From Planotetraspora silvatica (GTDB lineage Bacteria; Actinomycetota; Actinomycetes; Streptosporangiales; Streptosporangiaceae), in NCBI RefSeq assembly GCF_016863315.1, contig NZ_BOOQ01000032.1, forward strand, positions 62,001-126,000: a DNA stretch of 64,000 nucleotides, given 5' to 3'. The notes under the pieces were generated by a model. The model worked only from the letters and a program-made list of their open reading frames with translations, did not search any database and was not told the origin of the DNA. Below, piece after piece: positions 43,022-50,357 of this stretch. The first letter of the stretch is position 1. Each line of letters starts with the position of its first letter. The translations under genes were made by a program, and so were the position numbers.

Positions 43022-43720
43022 ATGGCACGGATCGTGAACGGGGCCGTACCCAGCCCGAACATCTGGAATTCCCCACAGATCTACGAGGTGGAGAACCAGG
43101 CGGTGGACCCCGGCAGACTCGCCGACGCCGCCATGCGGGAGATCCGGCCCTGGGACGCCGCCACCGTCCTCGACATCGGGTGCGGATCGGGCTTCCATCT
43201 GCCCTCCTACGCCGCCACGGCCTCGCGTGTCGTGGGGATCGAGCCCCACGCGGGCCTCGCGGCGCGCGCCGCCGCCCGGTGCGCCACCCTGCCCAACGTC
43301 ACCGTCCGTACGGCCACCGCCCAGGAGTTGCCCCTTCCCCCCGCGTCGGTCGACGTGGCGGTCGCCCGGTGGGCCTACTTCTTCGGTCCCGGCTGTGAGC
43401 CCGGCCTGCGCGAGCTGACCCGGGTGGTCCGCCGGGGCGGCGCGGCCTTCGTGATCGACCTGGACGGCTCTCGCGGCGACTTCGGCCGGTGGTTCCGGCA
43501 GACGGTCCCCTCGTACTCCCCCGAGGCCGTCGAGGAGTTCTGGTCCCGCCAGGGATGGCGGCGCAGGGAGCTCGACCTGACGATGGAGTTCTCGTCCCGG
43601 GCCGACCTCGAGGCCGTGCTGGCCATCGAGTTCGCGCCCGCGGTGGCGGCCAGGGCCGTCGAGGAGACCCCCGGCCTGAAGATCTTCTATCCCAACGTTC
43701 TCAGATGGCGGCACTTCTGA
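43022..43720 (+). CDS. SAM-dependent class I methyltransferase
   Basis: A 232-residue Rossmann methyltransferase. Motif I is VLDIGCGSGFHLPSY (about 50-64), GIEPHAGLAARAAAR is the acidic loop, and FVIDLDGSRG with WFRQTVPSYS completes the core (Methyltransf_11/25). The N-terminal VPSPNIWNSPQIYEVENQAV is typical of actinobacterial members. The substrate is unknown. It is the opposite strand to the three-gene operon and probably controlled by the palindrome upstream. Confidence 0.9.
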   Translation: MARIVNGAVPSPNIWNSPQIYEVENQAVDPGRLADAAMREIRPWDAATVLDIGCGSGFHLPSYAATASRVVGIEPHAGLAARAAARCATLPNVTVRTATAQELPLPPASVDVAVARWAYFFGPGCEPGLRELTRVVRRGGAAFVIDLDGSRGDFGRWFRQTVPSYSPEAVEEFWSRQGWRRRELDLTMEFSSRADLEAVLAIEFAPAVAARAVEETPGLKIFYPNVLRWRHF

Positions 43721-43744
43721 GGCATATCCGCCGCCTCCCGAGGC

Positions 43745-43776
43745 TTGACCCTGACACCGGCGTCAACGCTTACGGT
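43745..43776 (+). promoter_or_regulatory. MerR-type promoter (20-bp spacer) with operator dyad
   Basis: TTGACC (43745-43750) and TACGGT (43771-43776) are separated by 20 bp, longer than the usual 17, as in promoters remodelled by MerR proteins. An inverted repeat TTGAC-N12-GTCAA sits across the spacer. It lies 18 bp before the MerR gene. Confidence 0.7.
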
Positions 43777-43794
43777 CGAGCCGAAGGAGGGCCG

Positions 43795-44172
43795 ATGCGG
43801 ATCGGAGAACTGGCTCGGCGGTCGGGGGTCAGCCCCCGGGCGCTGCGCTACTACGAGCAGAACGGGCTGATCAGGGCCCGGCGCTCCGCGAACGGTTACC
43901 GCGAGTACGACGAGGCCGACGTGCGGCTCGTCGCGGAGATCCGTTCGCTGATCGCCGTGGGCTTCACCCTGGAGGACGCCCGTCCCTTCGTCGAGTGCCT
44001 GAAGTCGGGGCACGAGTCGGGGGGCTCCTGCCCGGAGTCCGTCGCCGTCTACCGGCGCAAGCTGGCCGACATCGACGCCGAGATCCGCTCTCTGCTGGCC
44101 CGCAGATCCGAGGTGGCCGCCCAGTTCGCCGAGGCGTGCCCGGGCTGCCTGATCAAACGAGGAGAAGCATGA
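43795..44172 (+). CDS. MerR family transcriptional regulator
   Basis: A 125-residue MerR regulator. The winged helix is residues 1-~40 (IGELARRSGVSPRALRYYEQ, NGYREYDEADVRLV). The dimerisation coiled coil follows. Four Cys are spread as Cys68, Cys79, Cys115 and Cys118; the last two form CPGC near the C-terminus, which could bind metal or sense redox state. The stop overlaps the thioredoxin start (ATGA). The promoter has a MerR-type long spacer, so the pair is very likely autoregulated. Confidence 0.93.
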   Translation: MRIGELARRSGVSPRALRYYEQNGLIRARRSANGYREYDEADVRLVAEIRSLIAVGFTLEDARPFVECLKSGHESGGSCPESVAVYRRKLADIDAEIRSLLARRSEVAAQFAEACPGCLIKRGEA

Positions 44173-44483
44173 TCACGCTGACGGCGGAGAACTTCGAGGA
44201 GCAGGTGCTGCGGAGCGGCAAGCCCGTGCTCGTGGACTTCTGGGCCGAATGGTGCCCGTCGTGCCGGATGGTCGCGCCGGTGCTGGAGGAGATCGCCGAG
44301 GAGTACGGCGACCGGGTGACCGTCGCGTCGATCAATTTCGACGAGAACCCCGAGATCGCGGCGAAGTACGGCATCCTCGGCCTGCCCACGCTCAACCTGT
44401 ACCGGGACGGCGAGGTGGTCCAGCAGATCAGGGGAGCCAAGCCCAAGCGCCTGCTCCTCGCCGACCTCGAGCCTCACATCTGA
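44169..44483 (+). CDS. trxA: Thioredoxin
   Basis: A 104-residue thioredoxin with the active site WCPSC (Cys29, Cys32) where canonical thioredoxin has WCGPC. The cis-Pro motif GLPTLNLYRDG is intact. It reduces protein disulfides in the cytoplasm. It is translationally coupled to the MerR regulator, so its level probably responds to whatever that protein senses. Confidence 0.93.
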   Translation: MITLTAENFEEQVLRSGKPVLVDFWAEWCPSCRMVAPVLEEIAEEYGDRVTVASINFDENPEIAAKYGILGLPTLNLYRDGEVVQQIRGAKPKRLLLADLEPHI

Positions 44484-44518
44484 CGCGATTGTCGGCGGCG
44501 ACCGATAGCCTCCGGCAC

Positions 44519-45946
44519 GTGAGCAAGGCAGCGAGGCCGGCATACCGGTGCGGCGAGTGCGGGTGGACCACCGCCAAGTGGGTGGGCCGGTGCGGCGAGT
44601 GCCAGGCGTGGGGCACGGTCGAGGAGGCGGGCGCCCGGCAGGGCGTCCACGTCGTCAAGCCGGGAGCGGTCTCCGCTCCCGCGGTCCCCATCGGCCAGGT
44701 CAAGGCCGAGACGGCGCACGCCAGGCCGACGGGGGTCGGCGAGCTCGACCGCGTCCTCGGGGGCGGGCTGGTGCCGGGCGCGGTCGTCCTGCTCGCCGGT
44801 GAGCCCGGCATCGGCAAGTCGACGCTGCTGCTCGAGGCCGCCGCCCGTACGGCCCGGCACGACACCGTGCTCTATGTGACGGGCGAGGAGTCGGCCTCCC
44901 AGGTGCGGATGCGGGCCGACCGGATCGGCGCGATCGAGGACGGGCTCTACCTGGCGGCGGAGACGGACCTGGCCGCCCTCGTCGCCCATGTCGAGAAGGT
45001 CCAGCCCCGGCTGCTGATCGTCGACTCGGTTCAGACGATCGGCTCGGCCGACGCCACGGGAGTGCCCGGCGGCGTCACCCAGGTCCGCGAGGTCGCCGGC
45101 AACCTCGTACGGCTGGCCAAGGAGCGCGGCATGTCGACCGTGCTCGTCGGTCACGTGACCAAGGACGGCACGATCGCGGGCCCCCGCGTGCTGGAGCACC
45201 TGGTCGACGTGGTCCTGCAGTTCGAAGGCGACCGCAACTCGCGGCTGCGCATGGTCCGCGCGGCCAAGAACCGGTTCGGCCCGATCGAGGAGGTCGGCTG
45301 CTTCGACCTGCACGAGCGCGGGATCACCGGCATCTCCGACCCGAGCGGGCTGTTCGTCTCGCGACACCCGGAGCCGGTGCCCGGCACGTGCGTCACGGTC
45401 ACCATCGAGGGCACCCGGCCGATCCCCGCCGAACTGCAGGCCCTGGTCGGGCCGACAGAGGCGCCGCAGCCGCGGCGCACCTCCTCGGGGCTCGACTCCT
45501 ACCGGGTCGCGATGGTGCTCGCCGTCATGGAACGACGGCTCAACGCCAAGATCGGCAAGTGTGACGTGTTCACCGCGACGGTCGGGGGGATCCGGCTGAC
45601 CGACCCGGCCGTCGACCTGGCCCTGATGTTGTCGGTCGTCAGCGCGGCCGGGGACAAGGCCCTGCCCTCCGGCATGATCGTCCTTGGTGAGGTCGGCCTG
45701 GCCGGCGAACTGCGCGCGGTCAGGGACGTGCGGCGACGGCTGGCCGAGGCCTCGCGGCTGGGGTTCACCCGGGCGTTGGTGCCCGCGGGTTCACTCGAGA
45801 ACGACACCCCCCGGCTGGAGAGCCCGAAGTCGCGGGGCGGTCTGGTCGCGGTCCGCGAACCCGCGTCCCGCACGACGAGCTTCGCGCCCGGCTTCGACGT
45901 CACAGAAGTCGAGAACGTGTGGGATGCACTCGCACACGTCCGGTGA
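44519..45946 (+). CDS. radA: DNA repair protein RadA (Sms)
   Basis: A 475-residue RecA-like ATPase. The N-terminal C4 zinc finger is CGECGWTTAKWVGRCGEC. Walker A is AGEPGIGKST. The RadA-specific KNRFG loop is present in MVRAAKNRFGPIEEVG. The C-terminal Lon-protease-like domain (~330-475) completes it. It helps branch migration in recombination. The start is the GTG at 44519; an upstream frame has no similarity. It lies 33 bp from disA, forming the usual radA-disA pair. Confidence 0.95.
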   Translation: MSKAARPAYRCGECGWTTAKWVGRCGECQAWGTVEEAGARQGVHVVKPGAVSAPAVPIGQVKAETAHARPTGVGELDRVLGGGLVPGAVVLLAGEPGIGKSTLLLEAAARTARHDTVLYVTGEESASQVRMRADRIGAIEDGLYLAAETDLAALVAHVEKVQPRLLIVDSVQTIGSADATGVPGGVTQVREVAGNLVRLAKERGMSTVLVGHVTKDGTIAGPRVLEHLVDVVLQFEGDRNSRLRMVRAAKNRFGPIEEVGCFDLHERGITGISDPSGLFVSRHPEPVPGTCVTVTIEGTRPIPAELQALVGPTEAPQPRRTSSGLDSYRVAMVLAVMERRLNAKIGKCDVFTATVGGIRLTDPAVDLALMLSVVSAAGDKALPSGMIVLGEVGLAGELRAVRDVRRRLAEASRLGFTRALVPAGSLENDTPRLESPKSRGGLVAVREPASRTTSFAPGFDVTEVENVWDALAHVR

Positions 45947-45979
45947 AGACGCCGTTACGCCGGTAAACTGGGCGGTGTC

Positions 45980-47119
45980 ATGAGCTCTCAGGGGCGTCAC
46001 CGGGCCGATGGAGCCGCCGAGCACGGGGGTCACGTGCAACACGACAAGGGATTGGACGACCGGAGGAGGACCGTGCTCGCCGCGGTCGCTCCGGGCACCG
46101 CCCTGCGTGACGGGCTGGAGCGCATCCTCCGCGGCCACACCGGCGGCCTGATCGTCCTCGGCTACAGCGACACCGTCAAGGAGATCTGCACCGGCGGATT
46201 CGAGCTCGACGTCGAGTTCGCCGCGACCCGGCTGCGCGAGCTCGCGAAGATGGACGGCGCGATCGTGCTGGACAGCGCCGACCTGCGCATCGTCCGCGCC
46301 GCCGTCCATCTCGTGCCCGATCCCGGCATCCCGACGGACGAGTCGGGCACCCGGCACAGGACCGCTCAACGCGTGGCCAGGCAAACGTCGCTTCCCGTGA
46401 TCGCCATCAGCAAGTCGATGCGGATCATCGCGCTCTACCTCGACGGCACGCGCTATGTCCTGGAGGAGTCGGCGGCCATCCTCTCCAAGGCCAACCAGGC
46501 GCTCGCCACGCTGGAGCGCTACAAGCTGCGGCTCGACGAGGTCGCCGGCACGCTCTCGGCTCTGGAGATCGAGGACCTGGTCACCGTCCGCGACGTGACG
46601 GCGGTGTTGCAGCGGCTCGAGATGGTCCGCAGGATCGCCGGGGAGATCGAGGGCTACGTGGTCGAGCTCGGCACCGACGGCCGGCTGCTCACCCTCCAGC
46701 TCGACGAACTGGTCGCCGGGGTCGACTCCGATCGCGAGCTGATCGTGCGCGACTACCTGCCGTCCTCACTCGACGGCGGGCCCCTGCGTTTCGCCGAGGC
46801 GATGCGGGAGCTCGACGACCTGTCCTCCACCGACCTGCTCGATCTGTCGAGGGTCGCCCACGTTCTGGGCCACTCCGGCGCCGACGGCCTGGAGACCGCG
46901 GTCAGCCCGCACGGCTTCCGGCTGCTGGCCAAGGTCCCCCGCCTCTCCGACACGATCGTGGACCGGCTCGTCGGCCACTTCGGCGGCCTGCAGAAGCTGC
47001 TGGCGGCGAGCACGACCGATCTCCAGGCGGTCGGAGGGGTCGGCGAGACACGGGCCCGCAGCGTCCGTGAAGGGCTCTCCCGCCTCGCCGAGTCGTCGAT
47101 CCTGGAGCGTTACCTCTAG
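45980..47119 (+). CDS. disA: DNA integrity scanning protein DisA (diadenylate cyclase)
   Basis: A 379-residue c-di-AMP synthase. The DAC domain (~35-165) has [10 protein letters not shown], the catalytic DGA (92-94) in [10 protein letters not shown], and GTRHRTA (123-129). The C-terminal helical and HhH domains bind branched DNA ([18 protein letters not shown]). It links DNA state to c-di-AMP level. The same window has a c-di-AMP riboswitch upstream of an NlpC/P60 gene. A 33-bp gap separates it from radA. Confidence 0.97.
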   Translation: MSSQGRHRADGAAEHGGHVQHDKGLDDRRRTVLAAVAPGTALRDGLERILRGHTGGLIVLGYSDTVKEICTGGFELDVEFAATRLRELAKMDGAIVLDSADLRIVRAAVHLVPDPGIPTDESGTRHRTAQRVARQTSLPVIAISKSMRIIALYLDGTRYVLEESAAILSKANQALATLERYKLRLDEVAGTLSALEIEDLVTVRDVTAVLQRLEMVRRIAGEIEGYVVELGTDGRLLTLQLDELVAGVDSDRELIVRDYLPSSLDGGPLRFAEAMRELDDLSSTDLLDLSRVAHVLGHSGADGLETAVSPHGFRLLAKVPRLSDTIVDRLVGHFGGLQKLLAASTTDLQAVGGVGETRARSVREGLSRLAESSILERYL

Positions 47120-47139
47120 AAGTCGCTCAGCGGAGTCAC

Positions 47140-47856
47140 TCAGCGGAGATGGAAGACCACCTTCGGGCTGCGGAGGGGACCCGCGAGAGCCGACGCGACG
47201 TAGGTGCCCGGCGCAGCGGACGAACGCCGGCTCGCACAGTCGCTCCCCGAGAGCCGGCGATCCCACTGGACCGTCCGGACGTAGGGAACGCCTCGCCGCA
47301 GCGTCTGCGTGTCGACGCCCGGGCCGCTGACACAGTCGGCCGTCGACCAGACCCGGTCCGAACCCGACGTGACGCGCATCTCCAGCGCCCGCGGCCCGAC
47401 GTCGACCGTGCACGAGACACGGCTGGTGCTCACGATCGTCAGCATGAAACTCGGCGTCACGCCTCTGTTGTAGACGTCCTGGCCGGTCTGGAGGGCGACC
47501 ACGAGATCCCTGGCGTCACACGGGTCACCCGGCCGCTTGGGCCTCGAGCTCGTCGAGGCGTGCGAGGACGGCACGGCCGACGCGGAGGGCAGCCGGCCAC
47601 CCGGCGCCAGAGCCGCGCTCGAAGGGCCGGGAGACTTCGAACCGAGCGGCGAGGGAAGCGAGACGACCATCGTGTCGCCGGCCCCCGGTGTGGCCTTGAC
47701 CCCGGTCGGGCTCTCCGGCTTACCGGACGCGCTCGAACACGCCCAGGCCACGACTGCCACGACGACGAGCATGCCGGTGAGCACCGACACCCGGCGGCGC
47801 CAGTAGACGTCCCCGCCCTCGACACCGACATCACCACGGAACGTGTCCGGATCCAT
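47140..47856 (-). CDS. Membrane-anchored hypothetical protein
   Basis: A 238-residue protein. A short cytoplasmic N-terminus is followed by a single membrane helix (VSVLTGMLVVVAVVAWACSS), a Ser/Pro-rich linker and a ~110-residue extracytoplasmic beta domain with four Cys (DPCDARDLVVALQTGQDVYN, then VSCTVDVGPRALEMRV). Such domains occur in actinobacterial surface proteins near mutY/disA. The Cys after AWA resembles a lipobox but the -2 Trp is unusual, so a lipoprotein is not assumed. Function is unknown. Confidence 0.75.
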   Translation of the reverse strand: MDPDTFRGDVGVEGGDVYWRRRVSVLTGMLVVVAVVAWACSSASGKPESPTGVKATPGAGDTMVVSLPSPLGSKSPGPSSAALAPGGRLPSASAVPSSHASTSSRPKRPGDPCDARDLVVALQTGQDVYNRGVTPSFMLTIVSTSRVSCTVDVGPRALEMRVTSGSDRVWSTADCVSGPGVDTQTLRRGVPYVRTVQWDRRLSGSDCASRRSSAAPGTYVASALAGPLRSPKVVFHLR

Positions 47857-47982
47857 ACGGACAGTATGGTGAGTCATGGGCCGCCAGGGGAAACGGCTCG
47901 CCGCGCCGGTGCCGGACGGAGCCGGTGCACGCGTGGCTTCCGTCCGGACCTGCTCCGGAATGACCGGCGATAAGGTCGGACG

Positions 47983-48849
47983 GTGGCCGCCTCACTACGT
48001 GAACCGATCCTGGACTGGTACGCCGAACACAACCGCGACCTGCCGTGGCGGCGACCCGACGCGACCCCCTGGGGGATCCTCGTCAGCGAGATCATGCTCC
48101 AGCAGACCCCCGTCGTCCGGGTGCTGCCGATCTGGGCCGACTGGATGCAGCGCTGGCCCACCCCGGAGTCCCTCGCCCAGGAGCCGCCAGGCGAGGCCGT
48201 ACGGCACTGGGGCCGCCTCGGCTATCCCCGGCGGGCACTCAACCTGCACGCGTGCGCGAAGGCCATCACCGTGGACCACGGCGGCCGGGTGCCGTCCACC
48301 TACGACGAGCTGCGCGCCCTGCCGGGCATCGGCGACTACACGGCGGCCGCAGTGGCCAGCTTCGCCTACGGAGGCACCCACGCCGTCCTGGACACCAACG
48401 TCCGGCGGGTTCTCGCGAGAGCCGTACAGGGGGAGGAATATCCGCCGAAGGCCACCACGGCCGCAGAGCGCCGGCTGGCCGAGTCGTTGTTGCCGCCCGT
48501 CGGCGCTCCGCGCTGGGCGGTCGCCGTGATGGAGCTGGGCGCCCTGGTCTGTACGGCTCGCGCCCCCAGGTGCGACGACTGCCCCGTGGCGTCGCGGTGC
48601 GCCTGGAGGCTGGCGGGCCGCCCGGCCCACGCCGGACCGGCACGGGTGGGGCAGACCTACGCGGGCACCGACCGCCAGTGCAGGGGCCGGCTGCTCGCCG
48701 TCCTGCGCGAGGCGTACGGCCCGGTGCCGAAGGAGGCACTGGACGTGGTGTGGGACGACCACGTCCAGCGGGAGCGGGCGCTCGACGGCCTGCTGGACGA
48801 CGGACTCGCCGAGATCCTGGAAGACGGCACCTACCGCCTCCCCGCGTGA
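47983..48849 (+). CDS. mutY: A/G-specific adenine glycosylase MutY
   Basis: A 288-residue HhH-GPD glycosylase that removes adenine opposite 8-oxoguanine. Catalytic Glu36 is in SEIMLQQTPVV, the HhH is LPGIGDYTAAAVASFAYGG, and Asp137 is in VLDTNVRRVL. The [4Fe-4S] ligands are Cys190, Cys197, Cys200 and Cys206. The C-terminal NUDIX-like domain of larger MutY is absent, as in most actinobacterial ones. The GTG has TAAGGT six nt before it, which could be a leaderless promoter -10. Confidence 0.95.
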   Translation: MAASLREPILDWYAEHNRDLPWRRPDATPWGILVSEIMLQQTPVVRVLPIWADWMQRWPTPESLAQEPPGEAVRHWGRLGYPRRALNLHACAKAITVDHGGRVPSTYDELRALPGIGDYTAAAVASFAYGGTHAVLDTNVRRVLARAVQGEEYPPKATTAAERRLAESLLPPVGAPRWAVAVMELGALVCTARAPRCDDCPVASRCAWRLAGRPAHAGPARVGQTYAGTDRQCRGRLLAVLREAYGPVPKEALDVVWDDHVQRERALDGLLDDGLAEILEDGTYRLPA

Positions 48850-48961
48850 TCATGCACAGGTTCGCCGGAACCCCACCCCACCTGCGCAAACCTCGACCGT
48901 GATCATGCACAGGTTCGGCGGGTCCTGACCCCACCTGCGGAAACCAGGTGCGTGATCATGC
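48845..48961. repeat. ~54-bp intergenic tandem repeat, two copies plus a partial third
   Basis: Each unit begins CGTGATCATGCACAGGTTCG and ends around CCACCTGCG-AAACC. Copies start near 48845 and 48899, and a short third start is at 48951. The unit opens with TGATCA. It lies just after mutY and before the convergent EboE-like gene. Similar units may be dispersed in the genome. Confidence 0.8.
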
Positions 48962-48970
48962 AGGGACGGG

Positions 48971-49906
48971 TCAGGCGGCCAGTTTGAGGCCGAGGTCGGT
49001 CAGGTTGCGGCGGGTCCAGTCGAGCTCGGCGGCGAGCCTGGCCACCAGAGCCGCCGGGCCCTTCGACTTGGGAGCCGTCCACTCGTGCGCCTCGACCTCG
49101 ACATGAGCCGAGCCGTTGACCGCACCGGACAGGATCGCGTTGAGCGTGTCCTGGAGCACCGGTTGCGTGCTCGGGATCTCCTGGCTGTGGTTGTGCACGT
49201 GCCCCAGCTTCACCACGGGCGCGCCCGCGAGAGCGAGCCCCCGGAGGGCGGCACCGCGCTCCTCCGTGCCGCAGGACAGATGGCAGGCGTCCAGGCAGAC
49301 GCCGAGGTGCTCGGAGTCGATGTCGCAGACCCTCGCGAGCGCCTGCTCCGTCGTCTCCAGGACGCAGCCCGGCCAGGGCTCGAACCCGACACGGATGGTC
49401 TTGCCCGTCACGCTGTAGAGGCCGCGCAGCTCCCGCGAGAGCCGTTCGAGGCGGCGGGATGCGATCGAGTGCAGGTCGGCCGGCCAGTCGCGGCGCCAGC
49501 CGATCGGGATCGTCGAGATGCTGCCGAACCGCACATCCTCAGGGAGCAGGAAGGCGAGGATCTTCGCCAGCGCCATCGTGTACCGGTACCGCTCGGGCTT
49601 CGCCCAGTCCGGCCCGAGAACGTCCTGGTTGTGACCGCCGGACCCGTTGAGGCTGACGACCTCCAGCCCGCGTTCCTCCAGTGAACGGCGCAGCCGTACC
49701 AGCTCGATGCGGTCGGCGATGAGGTGGTCGGCGACGGCGGGCGCCAGCCACAGGCCGATTCCGAGCCGCTCGACGCCCAGCTTCCGCCGCACCGGCACCG
49801 CGTAGCGGGTGAGGTGGGCGATCAGGTTCTCCAGGTCCTCGGCCGGATGTACCCCAGCGTTGTAGGCCAGGTGAACGAGCGTCCCGTCGTCGTGCAACAG
49901 GCGCAT
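48971..49906 (-). CDS. EboE-like TIM-barrel protein (sugar isomerase/epimerase fold)
   Basis: A 311-residue protein. HLAYNAGVHPAEDLENLIAH at the N-terminus, then VRFGSISTIPIGWRRDW, GFEPWPGCVLETTEQAL, LGVCLDACHLSC and VKLGHVHNHSQEIP, are the EboE (metabolite traffic protein) arrangement of an AP-endonuclease-2 TIM barrel. The metal residues are present, but the substrate is unknown. In cyanobacteria and others EboE is part of an eboABCDEF cluster; here it stands alone. Start at MRLLHDDGTL with GGGAGGCACC upstream. Confidence 0.82.
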   Translation of the reverse strand: MRLLHDDGTLVHLAYNAGVHPAEDLENLIAHLTRYAVPVRRKLGVERLGIGLWLAPAVADHLIADRIELVRLRRSLEERGLEVVSLNGSGGHNQDVLGPDWAKPERYRYTMALAKILAFLLPEDVRFGSISTIPIGWRRDWPADLHSIASRRLERLSRELRGLYSVTGKTIRVGFEPWPGCVLETTEQALARVCDIDSEHLGVCLDACHLSCGTEERGAALRGLALAGAPVVKLGHVHNHSQEIPSTQPVLQDTLNAILSGAVNGSAHVEVEAHEWTAPKSKGPAALVARLAAELDWTRRNLTDLGLKLAA

Positions 49907-50298
49907 CAGGTGCCTCCCAGACGTTGTGCACTCTCCGACCATGGTCCACACGATCTGTCCCGATCGCATGGGGCCGAGGTCCTACCGGCACCGGGATCTT
50001 CCCGGCCTCGACCGAGCCTCCCGCGGATGCCCGGGTTCCCGCGTCCGTCCCGCAGCGGATTCGCATGTACGCCGCCGGGATGACTTCGAGAGCGGTCTCG
50101 CCACGTTCGCCAACGTCATGATCCGCATGGAACCAGGCCAGACTCTACAGAGTGTAGTACTACGTTCGGTGGCGGGATACCCGATCTAACGCAAAACACA
50201 GATCCGACGTGAGGCCCGTGTCCGCGACCAGGACCGCGGCTCCGGCGCGACAGGATCGGAGCGCTCCTCAGGCGGTCAGAACGACCTCGCACATACGC
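49907..50298. other. 392-bp non-coding region with nested palindromes
   Basis: This gap lies upstream of the EboE-like gene and before the clpC terminator. A run of palindromes lies at 50142-50163. Short open frames on both strands lack family similarity or ribosome sites and are not called. No RNA gene is supported. Confidence 0.4.
50142..50163. promoter_or_regulatory. Orphan operator-like palindromes
   Basis: ACTCTACAGAGT and GTAGTACTAC are overlapping-neighbour palindromes; CTACA-GAG-TGTAG is a perfect dyad inside. They look like TetR/BlaI-type sites. No gene starts within 200 bp on either strand, except the EboE-like gene 235 bp away. Confidence 0.4.
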
Positions 50299-50329
50299 CG
50301 AGGGGCGCCCCCATTGGGGACGCCCCTCG
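50299..50329 (-). terminator. clpC terminator
   Basis: A GC-rich hairpin, CGAGGGGCGTCCCC / GGGGGCGCCCCTCG on the minus strand with a tiny loop. It begins 29 bp after the clpC stop. Confidence 0.8.
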
Positions 50330-50357
50330 TCGGTGCTGCTCGGTCAGTGCCGTCCGG

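Noticed and set aside
48845-48961. CRISPR-like repeat
   Set aside because: The units are contiguous without unique spacers.
49926-50189. Small frame upstream of the EboE-like gene
   Set aside because: No ribosome site or family; unlike codon use of the surrounding genes.
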